Shown one piece after another: positions 34,049 to 42,488 of a stretch of 64,000 nt of DNA. The stretch's first letter is position 1. Each line of letters begins with the position of its first letter. A program made the position numbers and the translations under genes. The notes beneath the pieces were generated by a model. The model did no database searches, was not told the DNA's origin, and was given only the letters and a program-made list of their open reading frames with translations. Source of the DNA: Streptomyces catenulae (GTDB taxonomy: Bacteria; Actinomycetota; Actinomycetes; Streptomycetales; Streptomycetaceae); NCBI RefSeq assembly GCF_000718015.1, contig NZ_JODY01000037.1:40780-104779 (forward strand), written 5' to 3'.

Positions 34049-34734
34049 CGCAAGCCCGCCAGCAGGTCCTTCACCTTGCCGTCGCGGACGGTGATCTCGC
34101 GGTCGGAGTAGGCGGCGACGCGGGTCTCGTGGGTGACGAGGACGACGGCCGCCCGGGTCTCGCGGGCGGCGTCGGTCAGCAGCGTCATCACGCGTTCGCC
34201 GTTGAGGGAGTCCAGGGCGCCGGTCGGTTCGTCGGCGAAGATCACACGGGGGCGGGTGGCGAGGGCGCGGGCGACGGCGACGCGCTGGCCCTGGCCGCCG
34301 GAGACCTCACCGGGGCGCTGCCGGTGCACCTCCTCGACCTCCAGCCGCTCCAGCCACTCCCGCGCCTGCCGCTCGGCCTCCTTGCGGCGGGCGCCGTTGA
34401 GGCGGAGCGGGAGGGCGACGTTCTCCAGGCAGGTGAGTTCGGGGACGAGTTGGCCGAACTGGAAGACGAAGCCGAAGTCGGTGCGGCGCAGGGCGCTGCG
34501 GTCGGCGTCGCTCATCGTCGTCAGATCGCGGTCCGCGTACCGGACGGTGCCGCGGTCCGGCCGGATGATGCCCGCCAGGCAGTGCAGCAGCGTCGACTTG
34601 CCGGAGCCGGACGGGCCGAGGACGGCGACGACCTCACCGGGGTGGACGGAGAACTCCGCGCCGTCCAGCGCGGGCGTCGCGCCGTACGTCTTGTGCAGGT
34701 CGCTCGCGGCGAGCAGCGAACCCTCCGGCGTCAT
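34045..34734 (-). CDS. ABC transporter ATP-binding protein (module 1)
   Basis: 229 residues, LolD/MacB-like ATPase: Walker A GPSGSGKSTLL, Q-loop FQFGQLVPELT, signature VSGGQGQRVAVARAL, Walker B RVIFADEPTGALD and H-loop VLVTHET. ATG 34734 overlaps the padR stop (ATGA), which decides it over the longer open frame. It energises the FtsX-like permease encoded next. Confidence 0.95.
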   Translation of the reverse strand: MTPEGSLLAASDLHKTYGATPALDGAEFSVHPGEVVAVLGPSGSGKSTLLHCLAGIIRPDRGTVRYADRDLTTMSDADRSALRRTDFGFVFQFGQLVPELTCLENVALPLRLNGARRKEAERQAREWLERLEVEEVHRQRPGEVSGGQGQRVAVARALATRPRVIFADEPTGALDSLNGERVMTLLTDAARETRAAVVLVTHETRVAAYSDREITVRDGKVKDLLAGLR

Positions 34735-35255
34735 CCGTGCACCGTCTGCGCCAGGCCGTCCAGACGGGCCGCGGTCAGCTCCAGCCAGCGCAGGTCCGCC
34801 TCCAGATGGAAGAGGGCGTGGTCGCAGATCAGCTGGTCGGCGAGGTCGCCCTGGCGCTTGCGCTCGGTGAGCCCGCGCATCAGCCGCAGGTGCTCGGCCC
34901 GCTGGGTGTCGAGGAGTTCGGCCGCGTCGCGCCCGGTCATCAGCGCGAGGACGACCTTGGTGTACAGCGTCGACTGAAGATAGGGCTCCGGCTTCTCCGG
35001 GCGGCTGAGCCACTGCCCGACGTCCGTGACACCGGCGTCCGTGATGGCGTACCGCTTGCGCTCGGGGCCCGCACCGGCCTCGACGCCGTCCACCTCGACC
35101 AGACCGTTCTTCAGCAGCCGGGACATCGTCGAGTAGACCTGTCCGTAGTGCAGCGGACGGTCGTGCCCGAAGTGCTCGTCGAAGGCCCGCTTGAGGTCGT
35201 AGCCATGGCGGGGACCGGACTCCAGAAGGCCCAGCAGCGTATGACCGATTGACAT
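34731..35255 (-). CDS. PadR-family transcriptional regulator
   Basis: 174 residues from ATG 35255 (AAGGTGG just upstream). The N-terminal winged helix (about 3-80: HTLLGLLESGPRHGYDLKRAF, YGQVYSTMSRLLKNGLVEVDG) and C-terminal dimerisation helices are typical of PadR proteins that repress efflux pumps until a drug or stress signal binds. First gene of the padR-ATPase-permease operon, so autoregulation is likely through the site at 35275-35307. Confidence 0.92.
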   Translation of the reverse strand: MSIGHTLLGLLESGPRHGYDLKRAFDEHFGHDRPLHYGQVYSTMSRLLKNGLVEVDGVEAGAGPERKRYAITDAGVTDVGQWLSRPEKPEPYLQSTLYTKVVLALMTGRDAAELLDTQRAEHLRLMRGLTERKRQGDLADQLICDHALFHLEADLRWLELTAARLDGLAQTVHG

Positions 35256-35274
35256 GGCGACCACCTTACGTCGT

Positions 35275-35307
35275 GGGTGTATCCCGGGTGTATACGCTCG
35301 ATTTATA
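35275..35307 (-). promoter_or_regulatory. Probable PadR operator, module 1
   Basis: GGGTGTAT occurs twice one helical turn apart (35275-35282 and 35286-35293). From 35287 the sequence is GGTGTATAC-N6-TTTATA, almost identical in layout to the element before module 2. It lies 20-52 bp upstream of the padR start, in the expected promoter. Confidence 0.7.
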
Positions 35308-35387
35308 CGTACCCGCCGAGGGCACCGGAACGCCCCGTGCGGCCCGGGTGACCGGGCCGCACGGGGTGGGTGCGGGCGGCGGCGCGC

Positions 35388-37775
35388 TCACTCCGTCCGC
35401 AGGCCGTCCGGGCGCATCAGCCGCCACAGCGACGGCAGGCTCAACACCGTGACCAGCAGGACCAGCAGGCCCGCGGCGAGCGGCAGCGGCCAGATCGCCG
35501 ACCAGTCGTACGCCGCCTTGCCCGCGCTCCGCAGCAGCCCGGCGCCGAGCCCGAGCCCCGCGGCAACCGCCAGGGCGAGCCCCAGCACGATCGGCACCGC
35601 GGTCTGCCACAGCACCGACCAGGCGAGGGTGGAGCGGCGGGTGCCGAAGGCGACCAGCACCGACAGCAGCCGCCGCCGCTCGCGCAGCTGCTCCACGGTG
35701 GTGACCAGCAGCCCGGCGGCGACCAGCGCCATCGTCACGGTCGAGCCGAGCAGCAGCCCGGTGTGCACGCTGGCGAACTGGGCGTCGCTCTCGGTGTCCC
35801 GCACCGTCGAGGCGGACGCGTCCGGGCCGAGCGCGGCGGCGGCGTTGCGGATGTGCTCCTCGCCGTCGGGCACCGCCGGGTCCGTGCGGATCAGGACGCG
35901 GGCCGACGGGTCCTGGAGCCGGGTGAGGTCGAGGGCTCCGGGGGTGGCCAGGATGCCGAGCGAGGTCTGGCCCGTCGGGTCCTTGCGGGCGGCGATCTCG
36001 CGGGTCCCCGGCGGGACGGTCCACAGGCGGGGCGTGCCGAGCGGCTTGCCGGTGTCCCCGTCGGCGTTGAGCAGGACCTTGCCGCCGGGGCGGGCGACCT
36101 CGCGGATCGTCGCGGCGTCGACCGCCAGGCCGCCGCGGGTGGCGAGGAAGGCGTCGCCGTCGTGGCAGGCGCCGGTCTGCGCCACCTCGCGCAGCGCGGC
36201 GCAGTCGCCGACGATCACCGAGGCGCCGGGCGCGAACTTCTCGCCCTTGCGCAGCGGGCCGGAGCGCGCCACGGTCGCACCGACCAGCGTGTGGGCGGTG
36301 CGCACGCCCTCGGTCGTCGCGACCCGGTCGGCGGCGCGGCGGAGCGCGGCGCCGGTGGACTCCGGCAGCGACACGGTCATCTGGGCGCGGCCGGAATCCT
36401 GCCCGGTACGCGTGACGAAGTCGCTCTGCAGGGCGGAGACCAGCAGTTGCAGCGCCAGCGCCCCGGCCACCGCGACACAGATGCCGCTGACCGCGCGCGC
36501 CGCGGTGCCGCCGCTCAACTGGAGCCTGCGGACGGCGAGCTGCCAGGCGACCGGCCCGCGGCCGAGCCGCCCCACGACCGCCTCGATCACCCACGGCAGC
36601 ACCGCGGTGACCCCGCACAGCGTGAGCGCCGCGCCGACCGCCGCGGGGTAGGCGCCGACGCCGCGCTCCCGCGGGTCGAGCGGCCCGCTGACCAGCAGGA
36701 TCGCCGGGCCGCCGACCAGCAGCGGGAGCCGCCACCACAGCCGTCGGCGGCGGGCCGTACGGCCGCGGACCACGCCGAGCGGTTCGATGGCGACGCCGCG
36801 CAGCGTGAAGAGGGTGACGGCGAGGGCGGCGACCGGCACGGCCACCGCGATCAGCGCGGCCAGCGCCGGGAGCGGCGTCACGTCGGAGGGGAAGGCGTTG
36901 ATGTCCCAGAGCGTGACGGAGCCCGCGTACGTCCGGCAGAGCAGGAAGAGCGCGGTGCCCAGGGCCAGTCCGCACAGGGCGCCGAAGAGGGCCTCGCCCG
37001 CGGCGATCCGGCGGGTGGTGGCGACGTCCGCGCCGACCAGCCGGAGCGCGGCCAGCCGCCGGTCGCGGCGGTCACCGCCGAAGCGGATCGCGGTGGCGAT
37101 GAAGACCGCCACCGGCATCAGCAGCACCACACACGCGATGAAGATCAGCATCAGCAGCGTCGGGCTCATCGGCTGGTCGCCGAAGGCGTCGGCGCCGAAG
37201 TGGGTCAGCCGGAAGCCGTCCTCCGTCTTCAGGGGGACATCGCTGGTCAGGTAGTACGCCAGCTCCTTCGGGCCGACCAGCCCGGGGTCGGCGATGGTGC
37301 CGGTGATCACGTACGGCAGCCGCTCGCGCAGCAGGGCGCCGTCGGGCGAGGCGAGCAGATCGCGCAGGGCGGGGGAGACCGCCATGGTGCCGGGGCGCGG
37401 GTACGCGGTGACGCCCGGCGGGAGCGGGGCCCGCTTCCCCTCGGGGTACAGCCGGAGACCGAAGACCCGCTGGTCGTGGTAGGTGGTGTCGGCGTCCATG
37501 GCGATCACGGTGCGCTCGGAGGCGCGCGGCGGGTCGTCGCCGTTGAGGATCTGCCGGGCCATGGCGCGCTCCTGGCGGCCCTCCATGAGGTGCGGCACCG
37601 AGGCGGCGCCGAGCAGCAGCAGGACGCCGAGGCCGACGCCGACGGCGGTCAGCAGCGTACGGGTCCAGCCCTCGCGGCCCCCGGCGGCGGCGAACCGCAG
37701 CCCCATGCCGAGGTCGCGCAGCCAGACGGCCGGGCCGTGCGGCGGTGCGGGCCGATGGTGCGGTGGGCGGGTCAT
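35388..37775 (-). CDS. FtsX-like ABC transporter permease (module 2)
   Basis: 795 residues, same double-FtsX layout as the module 1 permease with closely similar motifs (WLRDLGMGLRFAAAGGREGW at the start, TTRRIAAGEALFGA and RPDGLRTE at the end), so the two arose by duplication. ATG 37775 overlaps the ATPase stop (ATGA). The extracytoplasmic domains are the least similar parts, which suggests different ligands. Substrate unknown. Confidence 0.88.
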   Translation of the reverse strand: MTRPPHHRPAPPHGPAVWLRDLGMGLRFAAAGGREGWTRTLLTAVGVGLGVLLLLGAASVPHLMEGRQERAMARQILNGDDPPRASERTVIAMDADTTYHDQRVFGLRLYPEGKRAPLPPGVTAYPRPGTMAVSPALRDLLASPDGALLRERLPYVITGTIADPGLVGPKELAYYLTSDVPLKTEDGFRLTHFGADAFGDQPMSPTLLMLIFIACVVLLMPVAVFIATAIRFGGDRRDRRLAALRLVGADVATTRRIAAGEALFGALCGLALGTALFLLCRTYAGSVTLWDINAFPSDVTPLPALAALIAVAVPVAALAVTLFTLRGVAIEPLGVVRGRTARRRRLWWRLPLLVGGPAILLVSGPLDPRERGVGAYPAAVGAALTLCGVTAVLPWVIEAVVGRLGRGPVAWQLAVRRLQLSGGTAARAVSGICVAVAGALALQLLVSALQSDFVTRTGQDSGRAQMTVSLPESTGAALRRAADRVATTEGVRTAHTLVGATVARSGPLRKGEKFAPGASVIVGDCAALREVAQTGACHDGDAFLATRGGLAVDAATIREVARPGGKVLLNADGDTGKPLGTPRLWTVPPGTREIAARKDPTGQTSLGILATPGALDLTRLQDPSARVLIRTDPAVPDGEEHIRNAAAALGPDASASTVRDTESDAQFASVHTGLLLGSTVTMALVAAGLLVTTVEQLRERRRLLSVLVAFGTRRSTLAWSVLWQTAVPIVLGLALAVAAGLGLGAGLLRSAGKAAYDWSAIWPLPLAAGLLVLLVTVLSLPSLWRLMRPDGLRTE

Positions 37776-38458
37776 CCGGTGGTCACCGCTTCCCTGACCT
37801 TGCCGTCGCGGACGACGACCTCGCGGTCGGAGTAGGCGGCGACGCGGGTCTCGTGGGTGACGAGGACGACGGCCGCCCGGGTGGCGCGGGCCGCCTCGGT
37901 GAGCAGGCCCATGACACGTTCGCCGTTGAGGGAGTCCAGGGCGCCGGTCGGTTCGTCGGCGAAGATGACGCGGGGGCGGGTGGCGAGGGCGCGGGCGACG
38001 GCGACGCGCTGGCCCTGACCGCCGGAGACCTCACCGGGGCGGCGCCCGGCGACCGGGTCCACCTCCAGCCGCTCCAGCCACTCGCGGGCGTGCGCCTCGG
38101 CCGCCTTGCGGGCGGTACCGGCCAGCCGCATCGGCAGGGCGACGTTCTCCAGGCAGGTGAGTTCGGGGACGAGTTGGCCGAACTGGAAGACGAAGCCGAA
38201 GTCGCCGCGGCGCAGGGCGCTGCGCTCGGCGTCGGTCATGGCGGTGAGGTCGTGGTCGCCGTAGCGGACGGTGCCGCGGTCCGGCTGGATGATCCCGGCG
38301 AGGCAGTGCAGCAGCGTCGACTTCCCGGAGCCGGACGGGCCGAGGACGGCGACGACCTCACCGGGGTGGATGGAGAACTCCGCGCCGTCCAGGGCGGGCG
38401 TGGCGCCGTACGCCTTGTACAGGCCACCGGCGTGGAGCAGTGAGCCGGACGGGGTCAT
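37772..38458 (-). CDS. ABC transporter ATP-binding protein (module 2)
   Basis: 228 residues and nearly identical over long stretches to the module 1 ATPase: Walker A GPSGSGKSTLL, signature VSGGQGQRVAVARAL, Walker B RVIFADEPTGALD, H-loop VLVTHET. ATG 38458 with GGAGG upstream. Unlike module 1 there is no padR gene here, but the promoter carries the same operator-like element, so the single PadR protein may control both modules. Confidence 0.95.
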   Translation of the reverse strand: MTPSGSLLHAGGLYKAYGATPALDGAEFSIHPGEVVAVLGPSGSGKSTLLHCLAGIIQPDRGTVRYGDHDLTAMTDAERSALRRGDFGFVFQFGQLVPELTCLENVALPMRLAGTARKAAEAHAREWLERLEVDPVAGRRPGEVSGGQGQRVAVARALATRPRVIFADEPTGALDSLNGERVMGLLTEAARATRAAVVLVTHETRVAAYSDREVVVRDGKVREAVTTG

Positions 38459-38513
38459 GGGCGGGCCTCCGGGGGTGCGGGCAAGGGGCGTCCGTGGAGC
38501 ATGCGCCGCACTC

Positions 38514-38541
38514 TACACGAGGTGTATACATCGCGTGTATA
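38514..38541 (-). promoter_or_regulatory. Probable PadR operator, module 2
   Basis: TACAC-GAG-GTGTA (38514-38526) is followed by GGTGTATAC-N6-TGTATA (38521-38541). The second part matches the element before padR in sequence and spacing (GGTGTATAC then T[G/T]TATA six bases later). It lies 56-83 bp upstream of the module 2 ATPase start. Confidence 0.7.
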
Positions 38542-38571
38542 GAAGTTTCCGGGACCGGCTCGGTCCGTCCC

Positions 38572-38595
38572 GGCCCGGCGGGGATCCGCCGGGCC
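38572..38595 (-). terminator. Hairpin after the RHH-protein gene
   Basis: A perfect 10-bp stem GGCCCGGCGG/CCGCCGGGCC (38572-38581 with 38586-38595) with a 4-nt loop, starting 6 bp past the stop of the minus-strand RHH gene. Confidence 0.75.
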
Positions 38596-38601
38596 GCCGG
38601 G

Positions 38602-38883
38602 TCAGTCCGTCGCCCCGTCCGGGCCGGGCTCCGGCGCCTTCGGCGGCCGTCCCCGGCGGACCGGGCCGCCCGCGCCGCGCGGCAACCGGCCCGCGTCCGC
38701 CAGCGCCTTCCGCAACAGGAACTCGATCTGCGCGTTGGTGCTGCGGAGTTCGTCACCGGCCCAGCGGGCCAGCGCGTCGTGGATCAGCGGGTCCAGCCGC
38801 AGCAGCACCTGCTTGCGCTGCTGCGGCCGTCGCGCGGGCCTGCGGGCGCCGCCGCCCGGTCCCTCGGGGCTCTCGTCACTCAC
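38602..38883 (-). CDS. Small ribbon-helix-helix-like protein
   Basis: 93 residues from GTG 38883, which overlaps the stop of the SPFH gene (GTGA). The middle, RKQVLLRLDPLIHDALARWA followed by LRSTNAQIEFLLRKAL, reads as one beta strand and two helices of an Arc/MetJ or HicB-like DNA-binding fold. Both ends are Arg/Pro/Gly-rich. It could repress its own operon through the palindrome at 39939 or be a nucleoid-type or antitoxin-like protein. No toxin gene lies next to it. Function unassigned. Confidence 0.75.
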   Translation of the reverse strand: MSDESPEGPGGGARRPARRPQQRKQVLLRLDPLIHDALARWAGDELRSTNAQIEFLLRKALADAGRLPRGAGGPVRRGRPPKAPEPGPDGATD

Positions 38884-39845
38884 TGGTAGAGCGAGCCCGT
38901 GTTCAGCACCGGCTGGGCGGCGCGGTCACCGCACAGCACCACCATCAGATTGCCGACCATGGCCGCCTTGCGCTCCTCGTCCAGCTCGACGATGCCCTGC
39001 TCGCTGATGCGCACCAGCGCCTGCTCGACCATGCCGACCGCGCCCTCCACGATCTGCTGCCGCGCCGCGACCACTGCACCCGCCTGCTGCCGCTGGAGCA
39101 TCGCCGAGGCGATCTCGGGCGCGTAGGCGAGGTGGCTGAAGCGGGACTCGATGATCCGCACACCGGCCGCCTGCACCCGCGCGGTCAGTTCGACGGCGAG
39201 CTTCTCGGTGATCTCCTCGGCGTTGCCGCGCAGCGAGAGGGCGTCCTCGTCGTGTGCGTCGTAGGGGTACTCGATCGCGATGTGCCGGACCGCCGCCTCG
39301 GTCTGGGTCGAGACGAACTCCAGGAAGTCGTCCACCTCGAAGAGCGCCTGTGCGGTGTCCTCGACCTGCCAGACGACGATCGACGCCAGCTCGATCGGGT
39401 TGCCGTACGCGTCGTTGACCTTCAGCACCGCGGTCTCGTGGTTCCGCACCCGGGTGGAGATCTTCCGGGCGCTGGTCAGCGGGTTGACCCAGCGCAGACC
39501 GTCGGTGCGGATGGTGCCGACGTACCGGCCGAAGAGCTGGATCACCCGCGCCTCGCCCGGCGCCACCATCTTCACGCCCGTCATGCAGAAGAACGAGGCC
39601 AGCAGCGTCAGGATGCCGACGATGATCAGCGCGGCGGCGAGCCCGGAGCTGCCGCCCGAACCGGCGACCCCGCCGCCGATGATCATCGCGATGCCGAGGA
39701 AGACGCCGAGCGTCGTCAGCAGCAGCGCCAGACCGCCCGGGATGCTGTGCGCGGCCTTCTCACGGACCTGTGGGGCCGGCATCTCGGGCGCGTCGGCGAG
39801 CGGTGCCTCGGCTCTGGGCGGGGTGGTCGGTGTGGTCTCGGACAT
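38880..39845 (-). CDS. SPFH/band 7 domain membrane protein (slipin-like)
   Basis: 321 residues from ATG 39845. A Pro-rich cytoplasmic N-terminus (about 1-35) is followed by two membrane helices (about 37-85: [20 protein letters not shown] and [19 protein letters not shown]), then an SPFH domain (about 90-260, [20 protein letters not shown], ...[21 protein letters not shown]) and a C-terminal helix with [20 protein letters not shown]. Such proteins oligomerise in membrane microdomains and often respond to envelope stress. Translationally coupled to the small RHH protein, with a palindrome in its promoter. Confidence 0.9.
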   Translation of the reverse strand: MSETTPTTPPRAEAPLADAPEMPAPQVREKAAHSIPGGLALLLTTLGVFLGIAMIIGGGVAGSGGSSGLAAALIIVGILTLLASFFCMTGVKMVAPGEARVIQLFGRYVGTIRTDGLRWVNPLTSARKISTRVRNHETAVLKVNDAYGNPIELASIVVWQVEDTAQALFEVDDFLEFVSTQTEAAVRHIAIEYPYDAHDEDALSLRGNAEEITEKLAVELTARVQAAGVRIIESRFSHLAYAPEIASAMLQRQQAGAVVAARQQIVEGAVGMVEQALVRISEQGIVELDEERKAAMVGNLMVVLCGDRAAQPVLNTGSLYQ

Positions 39846-39938
39846 GGGAGCCCCGTTTCTCGTGACGCGCCCGGAGCGCCGGACGCGGGGTCGGCGGCGG
39901 CGCCCGGACGGTCCCCGGCGCGATCTCACCGACTCATC

Positions 39939-39954
39939 AAAGTGATAACACTTT
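39939..39954 (-). promoter_or_regulatory. Palindromic operator before the SPFH-RHH operon
   Basis: AAAGTG-ATAA-CACTTT (39939-39954) is a perfect 6-bp inverted repeat in a locally A/T-rich patch, 94 bp upstream of the SPFH start and 168 bp upstream of the divergent PBP gene. It probably overlaps a promoter. The binding protein is unknown; the RHH protein of the operon is one candidate. Confidence 0.65.
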
Positions 39955-40121
39955 AACGCTCCCACCTGGCCGATGCGCAACCCCGCCCGCGGTTCCGTCG
40001 CGTTCAGGTGCTCTTTGTCACGTAGGAAAACCCCTTGATCGATGAGCATTTGGGGGCAGATGCGGTGTTAGCTTCAACAGCTGACCCAGCGGGGGGCGGT
40101 ACGACGAAAGTGACAGGAGCC

Positions 40122-42416
40122 ATGGGCCGAGCGGACGCGACACGAGCGCGGCAGGGGAGCCGCGGGGCCGGGCCCCGGCCGAAGGGCCGGATACGCCGAC
40201 TCTTCACCTGGAAGAAGATGCTCGGCACCTTCTTCGGGATATGCCTCCTCGGGATAGCCGCCGCCTTCGGCCTGTACTTCTACGTCGACGTCCCCGCGGC
40301 GGGCACCGAGATCGCCACCGCGCAGAGCAACGTCTACAAGTACGCCGACGGCAAGGTGCTCGCCCGCACCGGCAAGCTGAACCGTGAGAGCGTCCCGCTC
40401 AGCCGGGTGCCCCTGGAGGTGCAGCACACCTTCGTCGCCGCCGAGAACAAGACCTTCTACGACGACCACGGCATCGATCTCAAGGGCACCTTCCGCGGCA
40501 TCTTCAAGACCCTCCAGGGCGAGGGCAAGCAGGGTGGCTCCACGATCACCCAGCAGTACGTCAAGAACTACTACCTCTCCCAGGAGCAGACGGTCTCCCG
40601 CAAGCTCCAGGAGATCGTGATCTCCCTGAAGGTCGACAACGAGAAGTCGAAGTCGGAGATCCTCGACGGTTACCTCAACACCAGCTACTACGGCCGCGGC
40701 GCCTACGGCATCCAGGCCGCCGCCCAGGCGTACTACCGCAAGGACGCCGAGCAGCTGACCGTCTCGCAGGGCGCCTACCTCGCCTCGCTGCTCCAGGCGC
40801 CCAACCAGTACGACTGGGCGCTGGCCACCCCGACGGGCAAGAAGCTCGTCCAGCAGCGCTGGGCCTACACCCTCGACAACATGGTCGAGATGAAGTGGCT
40901 CAGCAAGGCCGACCGGGACAAGCAGAAGTTCGACGTCCCCAAGGACCCCAAGCCGCAGGAGGGGCTGACCGGCAGCACCGGCTATCTCGTCCAGGCGGCC
41001 AAGGACGAACTCTTCGCCCACGGCGTCGACGAGAAGAAGTTCGCGCTGGGCGGCTGGACCGTCACCCTCGGCGTCGAGAAGGACAAGCAGCTCGCGCTGG
41101 AGCGGGCCGTCAAGCGCAAGCTCACCGCCGACCTCGACCCCAAGCTCCGCGAGGCCGACCGGAACGCCCAGCTCGGCGCCGCCTCCGTCGACCCGAGCAC
41201 CGGCCACATCGTCGCGATGTACGGCGGCGCCGGATACACCCAGCACTACATCAACAACGCGACGCGCCAGGACTACCAGCCGGCCTCCACCTTCAAGCCG
41301 CTGATCCTCGCCACCGCCCTGGAGAACCACGCCACCACCCAGGACGGCCGCCCGATCACGCCCGACACCGTCTACGACGGCACCAACCGGCGCCCGGTCA
41401 CCGGCGGCACCGCACCGTTCGCACCGCCCAACGAGGACCAGCGCAGCTACGGCAACATCACCGTCCAGAAGGCGATGAACAACTCCGTCAACTCGGTGTT
41501 CGCGCAGATGGGCGCCGATGTCGGCCTCGACAGCCTGAAGAAGACCGCGACCTCGCTGGGCATGAACGGCGCCCGGATGGACGTCCAGCCCGCCATGACC
41601 CTCGGCTCCATGGGCGCAAGCCCGGTCCAGATGGCCGGGGTCTACGCGACCTTCGACAACCACGGCCGCAAGGTCACCCCGACCCTGGTCACCAAGGCCG
41701 AGCACGCCACCGACCCGGAGCCGGACCTGCCGGACCCGATCGGCGACCAGGTGCTCAGCCGTAAGACCGCCGACACCGTCACCTCGGTGCTGCGCGGTGT
41801 GGTCGACGACGGTACGGCCACCGCGGTGCAGGACACCTCGTACCAGGCGGCGGGCAAGACCGGCACCTCCGACGACAACAAGTCGGCGTGGTTCGTCGGC
41901 TACACGCCCAAGCTGGTCACCGCCGTCGGCATGTTCGGCGAGGCCCAGGGCGGTAAGCAGGTCACCCTCCGCGGTGCCGGTGGCGGCGGCCGGGTCAACG
42001 GTGGCGGCTACCCGGCGCAGGTCTGGGCCGCCTACAACGCGGCGGCGCTCGGCTCCGGCGCCGGAGCCACCTTCGACCTGGACGCCGACTCCGGCATGGG
42101 CGTCGCCCCGCCGCCCCCGACCGACACCAGCCCGCCCGCCTCGGAGACGCCGTCCGGCACCCCGACCGAGTCGGAGAGCCCGTCGGGCACCCCCACCCAC
42201 GACCCGACGCCGACCGACACCGGCGACCCGACGCCCACCGACACCGGCTCCGCCCCGACCGACCCCGGCACCGGCGGCACCACCAGCGGCACCACCGGCG
42301 GTCCGGGCGGCGCCAACGGCGGCCAGGGCGCCGGCGGCAACAACGGCACCGGCGGCGCGGGCGGCGCGGGCAACGGCCCCGGCGGCGGCGCCGACGGCCT
42401 CAACGCGCTGAACTGA
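40122..42416 (+). CDS. Class A penicillin-binding protein (bifunctional glycosyltransferase/transpeptidase)
   Basis: 764 residues from ATG 40122 (AGGAG 6 bp upstream). One N-terminal membrane helix (about 32-54), a GT51 glycosyltransferase domain with catalytic Glu in AAENKTFYDDHG (E108) and GGSTITQQYVKN, and a transpeptidase domain with SxxK STFKPL (S389, K392), SVN (455-457) and KTGTS (579-583). It polymerises and crosslinks peptidoglycan on the outer face of the membrane. A C-terminal Pro/Thr/Ser then Gly/Asn-rich tail (about 670-764) is typical of Streptomyces members. Closed by a 22-bp hairpin. Confidence 0.95.
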   Translation: MGRADATRARQGSRGAGPRPKGRIRRLFTWKKMLGTFFGICLLGIAAAFGLYFYVDVPAAGTEIATAQSNVYKYADGKVLARTGKLNRESVPLSRVPLEVQHTFVAAENKTFYDDHGIDLKGTFRGIFKTLQGEGKQGGSTITQQYVKNYYLSQEQTVSRKLQEIVISLKVDNEKSKSEILDGYLNTSYYGRGAYGIQAAAQAYYRKDAEQLTVSQGAYLASLLQAPNQYDWALATPTGKKLVQQRWAYTLDNMVEMKWLSKADRDKQKFDVPKDPKPQEGLTGSTGYLVQAAKDELFAHGVDEKKFALGGWTVTLGVEKDKQLALERAVKRKLTADLDPKLREADRNAQLGAASVDPSTGHIVAMYGGAGYTQHYINNATRQDYQPASTFKPLILATALENHATTQDGRPITPDTVYDGTNRRPVTGGTAPFAPPNEDQRSYGNITVQKAMNNSVNSVFAQMGADVGLDSLKKTATSLGMNGARMDVQPAMTLGSMGASPVQMAGVYATFDNHGRKVTPTLVTKAEHATDPEPDLPDPIGDQVLSRKTADTVTSVLRGVVDDGTATAVQDTSYQAAGKTGTSDDNKSAWFVGYTPKLVTAVGMFGEAQGGKQVTLRGAGGGGRVNGGGYPAQVWAAYNAAALGSGAGATFDLDADSGMGVAPPPPTDTSPPASETPSGTPTESESPSGTPTHDPTPTDTGDPTPTDTGSAPTDPGTGGTTSGTTGGPGGANGGQGAGGNNGTGGAGGAGNGPGGGADGLNALN

Positions 42417-42424
42417 CCGGCCCC

Positions 42425-42480
42425 CGCACGGCCCGCGGCCCCCGCCTCGTACCCACGGGGCGGGGGCCGCGGGCCGTGCG
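42425..42480. terminator. Very long bidirectional terminator between the PBP and catalase genes
   Basis: A perfect 22-bp stem (42425-42446 paired with 42459-42480, beginning CGCACGGCCCGCGG) and a 12-nt loop, lying between convergent stops. No U-run, but exceptional stability. Confidence 0.9.
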
Positions 42481-42488
42481 GCGGCGGG

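Noticed and set aside
31712..38458. Mobile-element origin of the duplicated ABC modules
   Set aside because: No transposase, terminal repeat or target duplication is visible. The two copies have diverged enough to be an old tandem duplication.
38602..38883. Toxin-antitoxin module
   Set aside because: The ribbon-helix-helix fold fits an antitoxin but no toxin-like gene lies next to it; the partner is a membrane SPFH protein.
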